This document shows, in pieces, positions 59,294-64,000 of a DNA stretch of 64,000 nucleotides. The notes under the pieces were generated by a model. The model was given only the letters and a program-made list of their open reading frames with translations, did not search any database and had not been told where the DNA came from. The first letter of the stretch is position 1. Each line of letters begins with the position of its first letter. The position numbers were made by a program, and so were the translations under genes. The DNA is from Aporrectodea caliginosa (taxonomy: Eukaryota > Annelida > Clitellata > Crassiclitellata > Lumbricidae), in the NCBI GenBank assembly GCA_020284085.1, contig JACEVL010000837.1, forward strand, positions 746,501-810,500. Direction: 5' to 3'.

Positions 59294-59663
59294 TAAGGTC
59301 TGACCGATTGGCATTTTTTGCCGATTTCCGATTTCGATTAATCGGCAGTATTCATTTTTATTTGGTTCTAGTCACTGTTTGTTACTCAAAAGCTCGACTG
59401 TACGCCATTTTGTTGATACGTCGACTCACAATTTTATAATTTTACACGGCCTTTCAATGGTTAAAGATTAAAGATTAGCGCAGGTGGTCGGTCGCCAAAA
59501 CAGGTTATATTTTGTATTAACAAAAAGGGCATTATTTTTTACCAAAATATTACTTCTTTTGGGATTTGGATCGGTAGTCCTGGGATGCGTCGAATCCGAT
59601 TAATCGGTCTAGGGAAAAATCCGGTGCAAACCGATTTTTGATTCAAGGATCGGTCACACCCTA
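59294..59663. mobile_element. hAT-like MITE, 370 bp
   Basis: Ends TAAGGTCTGACCGAT (left) and TAGGGTGTGACCGAT (right, minus), 13 of 15 identical. Flanks GAGGAAAT (59286-59293) and AAGGAAAT (59664-59671), 7 of 8. Inside both ends are CGATTAATCGG-type palindromes. Non-coding. Confidence 0.8.
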
Positions 59664-59671
59664 AAGGAAAT

Positions 59672-60104
59672 ATAGAATCAGGTTTACACGCGAAGAATAA
59701 AAAAACACATAGAAAACCATACAGGTCCCTACATGCAGAGTTATCAGATTACTGCGCAGTTTTCTACAGATTAAGTCGGTTGCTAAAGGTTACGCACCAA
59801 AGGACGAAGAATGGAGGGGTCATCCAACTGCGGACAAAAATGGATATGGTGAAGGAGGGTTCAAAGAAGGTCATGTGTTTCCGGATGTCCTTTATGGAAA
59901 GCCATTAAGCTGGTATCTCGCAGTTTTTGCGTGACAGTAAGAGATTGAAGAGATTCACAATGCGTGATCACTCCAGCCGAGACAGCCCGATGCGCAAATA
60001 ATTTATTGTTAGGATGCTACATACTTTTTTTCACCGTGTTTATTAGATGTCTGTAAACCAAAGTACGATTAGCAATTATTTGTTAATAAAGAATATAGTT
60101 ACTT
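59672..60104. other. Unassigned sequence
   Basis: No feature recognised. Confidence 0.4.
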
Positions 60105-60385
60105 AATTACCTACTTACTTACCGACCTACTTACTTACTTAGTTTTACTTATTACATTAAACATAAGTTTAAAGTAGCTTATACAAATGAAATTGTATAA
60201 TGTAGCCATATATTTACTTACTTACTTACTTACTTATTATATTAAACATAAAGTTTAAAGAAGCTTATAAAAATGAAATTGTATAATGTAGCCTATACTT
60301 ATTTACTGACTTACTTACTTATTATATTAAACATAAAGTTTAAAGTAGCTTGTACAAATGAAATTGAAGAATGTAGTCCTATGGA
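60105..60385. repeat. Minisatellite of about 83-90 bp carrying (TTAC)n
   Basis: Three copies of a unit with ATTAAACATAAAGTTTAAAG, AAATGAAATTGTATAATGTA and a TTAC run whose length differs between copies. Confidence 0.88.
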
Positions 60386-60959
60386 AATGTTATACAATTC
60401 TCACTCCTAAGCTAGTTACAGTCTTGGAGTCTTTTATCGACAAGACCTTACGGGCTGATAAAAAAAGGGTGACATCCTCGCACGCTGATCATTTCCTGCA
60501 GGTCGAATTCGCGGAAATCTGCGCGTATAGACCTCGGCATCAAAGACCCGCAGATAAGCAACTTACTATAGGCTGCAGGCAGGGTCTCTTCCTGTCAGGT
60601 AAACCGATCTGAGTGTAAACACGTCTGGTGCTGATTAGATCCTGCTGCAAGTCTGTGCATGAATCGCGGTTACGACCGCATCTCTCAGCTTATCGGGAAG
60701 TAACACGCTGGTAGACCTTAAAGGTCGGCTGCGTTCGGAGTAGATATATAAAGGCGCTGTATAAATTCTGTCACGGCATCAATTAAGTCTGGGTAAACAA
60801 CGCTGTGGGAAGCTGCAGCTGTCCGCGTTAAATTAAATAGGCGTAAAGGTAGAGGTTTTTATATAGCAACAGTATGACCTCGACTCTTCGTTTTTCAATG
60901 AATTGATCAAGTGAGATACTTCTCCACCGCTGCCAGTTTGCATGGGTGTCACCACGGCC
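60386..60959. other. Unassigned, one tail-like motif
   Basis: AAGGCGCTGTATAAATTC at 60751-60768 resembles the retroposon tail. No exon recognised. Confidence 0.4.
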
Positions 60960-61092
60960 TTTACGGCTCCCGTGTACGGACCGTGCCTGTCCGCGATTTA
61001 AAGTTAATCTCTGGCATGAGCCACTAGCGGTAGACGAACCGGCAACCTCACGCAGAGATGCTCATGGGACGCGCGCTTTAACCAATACAGCT
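60960..61092 (-). mobile_element. tRNA-derived SINE-like repeat, reverse orientation
   Basis: On minus: A-box-like TGTATTGGTTAAAGCGC and B-box-like GAGGTTGCCGGTTCGTC. Body and tail are too diverged to place in a family. Confidence 0.5.
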
Positions 61093-61194
61093 AACTGTTA
61101 GTTACGCAAATGCCTGTATGATCATTCAGGTATAATACGGTTATACGGTATGCTTTGAAGGCGGTAAGTAGGTAGATGGTAAACGTGTTCTCAC

Positions 61195-61469
61195 CTGTCA
61201 ATAATTCGCATCGTCGAGGCACAGTTACCCATCTTCTTACGACGCGGATTCAGCGGCTGGCGTCGCAGCCTGCTTCCTTCTGCGATGGCACCAGCAGCCT
61301 CCACCTCCTCCCACTCCCTCTCCTTCGCAGCATCCAAGGCACTGATCACTGCGCGTCGGTTTGACCATGCACGATGACGACAATGATGCTCACACGGTGA
61401 TGCGGCCACTGCTTCCAAGGATGCTGACGCCCAGCACGTGCACGCTACCAGCAGCAGCAGCAGCCTAGG
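61195..61469 (-). CDS. Candidate exon of a secreted peptide precursor
   Basis: On minus, an acceptor GTATTGGCTTCAG (intron side above 61469) and a strong donor ATTGACAG|GTGAGA (GT at 61194-61193) bound 275 bp open in one frame, phase 0 in, phase 2 out. Encoded in order: hydrophobic leader PRLLLLLVACTCWASAS (a good signal-peptide core with small residues at the end), a Cys/His segment SPCEHHCRHRAWSNRR, an acidic linker (AAKEREWEEVEAAGAIAEG), then basic pairs LRRQPLNPRRKK followed by MGNCASTMRIID up to the donor. Leader, acidic spacer and a tetrabasic convertase-type site just before a Cys-containing segment is the layout of neuropeptide and peptide-hormone precursors (inference). There is no in-frame ATG before the leader, so the start must lie in an upstream exon, or this is not a gene. 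Unidentified. Confidence 0.42.
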
Positions 61470-61950
61470 CTGAAGCCAATACGCAGATTAACTCAGAAGC
61501 AGCATCTCCCCGCACCGTCGATAACATTCGCCACAGCCGCGCGTTGCGGCACCGTCACAGCCTCAAACGAAAATGACGCCGTGGAGTCCTTGGCGGTGGT
61601 TGTGGAGGCTTCCAGAAACCCGATACAGCGTCTGTCGTTGGCATGCAGCCGCTGCAGCAAAGCCTGGATGCCTCTCTGCCTCCTCATCAACCGCTGTTCG
61701 TCTGTTCATCTTCTGTCGATGGGCGCTGGCGAAATGTCCTTCGGAGAGAATCGGTGTCTGCTCCTCTGAGGGTCGTCGGTTCGATGTCCGCGTCCGCTCG
61801 AGTGCGTGCGGAGCGTGCGCAGAGTATGCTCGGTGGCGGCTTGAATGCGTCTGGTGTGTTCCTGTGTTCGTTTAATAGGGTGTGCTGGAAATGGAATATG
61901 ATTGTGTCTTTATATTGCCATCCTTTCAAAGTTCAGAAGTGGGCAATGCG
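61470..61950. other. GC-rich unassigned sequence upstream of the peptide-like exon
   Basis: Open frames exist on both strands (for example minus 61493-61690), which GC-rich sequence produces by chance. Could hold 5' UTR or first exon of the gene on minus; no motif proves it. Confidence 0.35.
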
Positions 61951-62078
61951 AAAGAGCATCGATGGCGCTGAGCAATTGCGAATGAAGGACTTGATTTAGG
62001 TCTCTATACGCAGTGGTTGACCGCCTGAGAGGTGGGTCGAACCCGGTACTATTCGCGTTACAGGCCAAGCGCTCTAAA
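61951..62078 (-). mobile_element. tRNA-derived SINE, reverse orientation
   Basis: On minus: TTAGAGCGCTTGGCCTGTAA, B box GGGTTCGACCC (62034-62044), then AAGTCCTTCATTCGCAATTG and CTCAGCGCCATCGATG. Body matches copies at 8664, 31438 and 56960. Confidence 0.82.
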
Positions 62079-62849
62079 GGGAGGAGGAGGAGGAGGAGGA
62101 GGAGAAGAAGGAGGAGAAGGAGGAGGAGAAGGAGGAGGAGGAGAAGGAAGAGGAGGAGGAGGAAGGAGGAGGAGAAGGAAGAGGAGGAAGAGGAGGAGGA
62201 GGAGGAGGAGGAGAAGGAGGAGGAGGAGGAGGAGGAGGAGAGGGAGGAGGAGAATGAGGAGGAGAAGGAGGAGAAGGAAGAGGAGGAAGAGGAAGAGGAG
62301 GAGGAGGAGAAGGAGGAGGAGGAGAAGGATAAAGAGCAGGAGGAGGAGGAGGAGAAGGAGGAGGACGAGGAGGAGGAGGAGGAGAAGGAGGAGAAGAGAA
62401 GGAGGAGGAGGAGGAGTATGAGGAGAAGGAGAAGGAGAAGGAAAAGGAAAAGGAGAAGGGAGAAGGAGAAGGAGGAGGAGGAGGAGAAGGAGAAGGAGGA
62501 GGAGGAGAAGGAGAAGGAGAAGGAGAAGGAGAAGGAGAAGGAGTAGGAGAAGGAGAAGGAGAAGGAGAAGGAGAAGGAGAAGGAGAAGGAGAAGGAGAAG
62601 GAGAAGGAGAAGGAGAAGGAGAAGGAGAAGGAGAAGGAGAAGGAGAAGGAGAAGGAGAAGGAGAAGGAGAAGGAGAAGGAGAAGGAGAAGGAGAAGGAGA
62701 AGGAGAAGGAGAAGGAGAAGGAGAAAAAAAGGAGAAGAAGGAGGAGGTGGAGGAGGAAGAGGAGGACGAGGAGGAGGAGGAGGAGGAGGAGGAGGAGGAG
62801 GAGGAGGAGGAGGAGGAGGAGGAGGAGGAGGAGGAGGAGGAGGAGGAGG
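62079..62849. repeat. 770-bp polypurine block, (GGA)n and (GGAGAA)n
   Basis: Only scattered pyrimidines; 62545-62747 is 203 bp without any pyrimidine, mainly the hexamer GGAGAA, and 62767-62849 is pure GGA. The 325- and 385-codon frames through it are repeat translations. Confidence 0.97.
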
Positions 62850-62930
62850 CTTGTTGCCATCATGCAACGCACCTCGGTGTCTATCATTAGTATTATTGCT
62901 ATTGAAATTTTTATTTTTATTATTATTCTT

Positions 62931-62963
<33 letters not shown>

Positions 62964-63289
62964 GTTGTTGTTGTTGTTGTTGTTACTATCGCTGCTGCTG
63001 ATGTTTGTTTTCATTATTATTATTATTCCGAAAATGCATTTTTCGATATTATGAATGACGTGTTCGAAGGACAGATGGATGGATATGCGGACTGAGGGAC
63101 GGATGGATGGATGGATGGATAGATGAATAGATGTATGGGTGGGTGGGTGGGAGGATTGATCGATAGATCGATGGACACTGATGGATGTTTGCCATCTCAC
63201 GCCGTCTTTCACCAAATGACGATGGTGGCGTTAGAACAGGAACTGGCTTTTCTCTTGCTGTCCACTCGTTCGTCTGCTTGTCCGTCTGT
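62850..63289. repeat. (ATT)n, (GTT)n and (GGAT)n simple repeats with short spacers
   Basis: ATT at about 62935-62962, GTT at 62963-62982, GGAT/GGGT at 63097-63150. No gene. Confidence 0.88.
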
Positions 63290-63498
63290 CTGTCTTCTTA
63301 TCTGTCTGAATGTGTGTGTGTGTCTCTTTCTCTGCATATATCAACAGGCAAAGCTCTATCTCTGTCTGTCTATCTCTGTCTGTCTATCTGTCTGTCTTTT
63401 TGTATATCTGTCTGTCTCTCGGTCTTGTTTATCTAAATCACTACTTCTGTCTGTTTGTCTGCTTGTTTTATCTTCCCATCTCGATTAATCTTTCACTG

Positions 63499-63578
<80 letters not shown>

Positions 63579-63585
63579 CCTGCCT
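63290..63585. repeat. TCTG-rich sequence, then (TC)n and (TG)n
   Basis: TCTG units at 63280-63420, pure (TC)n about 63501-63550, pure (TG)n about 63551-63578. Confidence 0.92.
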
Positions 63586-64000
63586 CTGATTCTCTCCTCA
63601 CCTATATATTTTTTATCTTTCTACGAAACAATTACGCGTATATGCGATATTCATGTGGACACATTTTAGAGAGCAATAGTCCCATCAGGCATCAATATCA
63701 CCATATATATACAGACCGTATTTTGGAAGTCTTGGGATGGATGGATGGATGGATGGATGGATGGATGGATGGGGTAATGGACGGCGTGGGGAGGGGTTAT
63801 TCGGTGCTATTGATCGCAGTTAAAACCGTTGCTGATGACGCCTGTCTCAGCAGCTGAGAAGAATTGCTGCTCTCAGTGTTTGCTCCGATGGGAAACGACA
63901 GAAGACGCGGAGATGGATGGCTTAATGGATGGATATATGGGTTGGTGTAGGAATGAAGGATGGGTGGGTAAGTGGATGGATGGACGGATAGATGGACGGA
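63586..64000. repeat. Right edge with (GGAT)n patches
   Basis: Pure GGAT at about 63736-63772 and degenerate GGAT at 63910-64000, with unassigned sequence between. Confidence 0.8.

Noticed and set aside
61910..63215. 325- and 385-codon Leu/Ser/Phe/Pro-rich ORFs
   Set aside because: Translations of polypurine and ATT repeats.

Overview
This is a window of animal nuclear genome. The evidence is interrupted coding sequence with GT-AG introns, several lineages of non-LTR retrotransposons, tRNA-derived SINEs, many hAT-like DNA transposons and a very high load of microsatellites. The repertoire suits a marine invertebrate, perhaps an invertebrate deuterostome, but that is inference; nothing here fixes the species.

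Host genes are sparse. The best supported is a minus-strand gene with six exons (35426-35533, 31642-31756, 29812-30793, 27206-27478, 21837-22125, 20740-20996). Splice phases match across all five introns, giving about 674 codons of a serine-rich, apparently disordered protein that I cannot name; it is incomplete at both ends. A possible terminal exon lies at 6138-6293. Two minus-strand exons may encode secretory leaders: 45145-45268 (initiator Met plus hydrophobic core) and 61195-61469 (hydrophobic leader, dibasic sites, a Cys near the exon end), the latter a candidate peptide-hormone precursor.

Mobile DNA dominates. (i) CR1-like LINEs are present mostly as 3' ends (1931-2275, 19660-19985, 35575-35830, 39550-43400), with longer RT pieces at 14100-15600 and 16507-18050; a second LINE lineage with YADD/YGDD RT lies at 11700-12895 and 40138-42470; a third, with an RGRPRKRW-type C-terminus, lies at 15925-16215, 44390-44900 and 51158-51409. 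(ii) There are two tRNA-derived SINE families. (iii) Nine hAT-like elements are visible, five with exact 8-bp target-site duplications (TSDs). (iv) Two terminal-inverted-repeat elements with exact 9-bp TSDs are built from short GGCC-bearing repeats. (v) There are several large foldback elements. At 37.8-43.4 kb the elements are nested: a minus-strand LINE is split by a hAT-like element that contains a plus-strand LINE, itself split by another hAT-like element.

Tandem repeats fill much of the rest. The most striking is a 29-bp satellite (58333-58963) with 19 perfect TGACGTCA palindromes at 29-bp spacing. Others are a 188-bp (CA)n starting 30 nt downstream of a predicted splice donor, a 770-bp polypurine block at 62.1-62.85 kb, and trinucleotide arrays that grow out of LINE tails. 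Most long ORFs in the window are translations of these repeats and are not genes.
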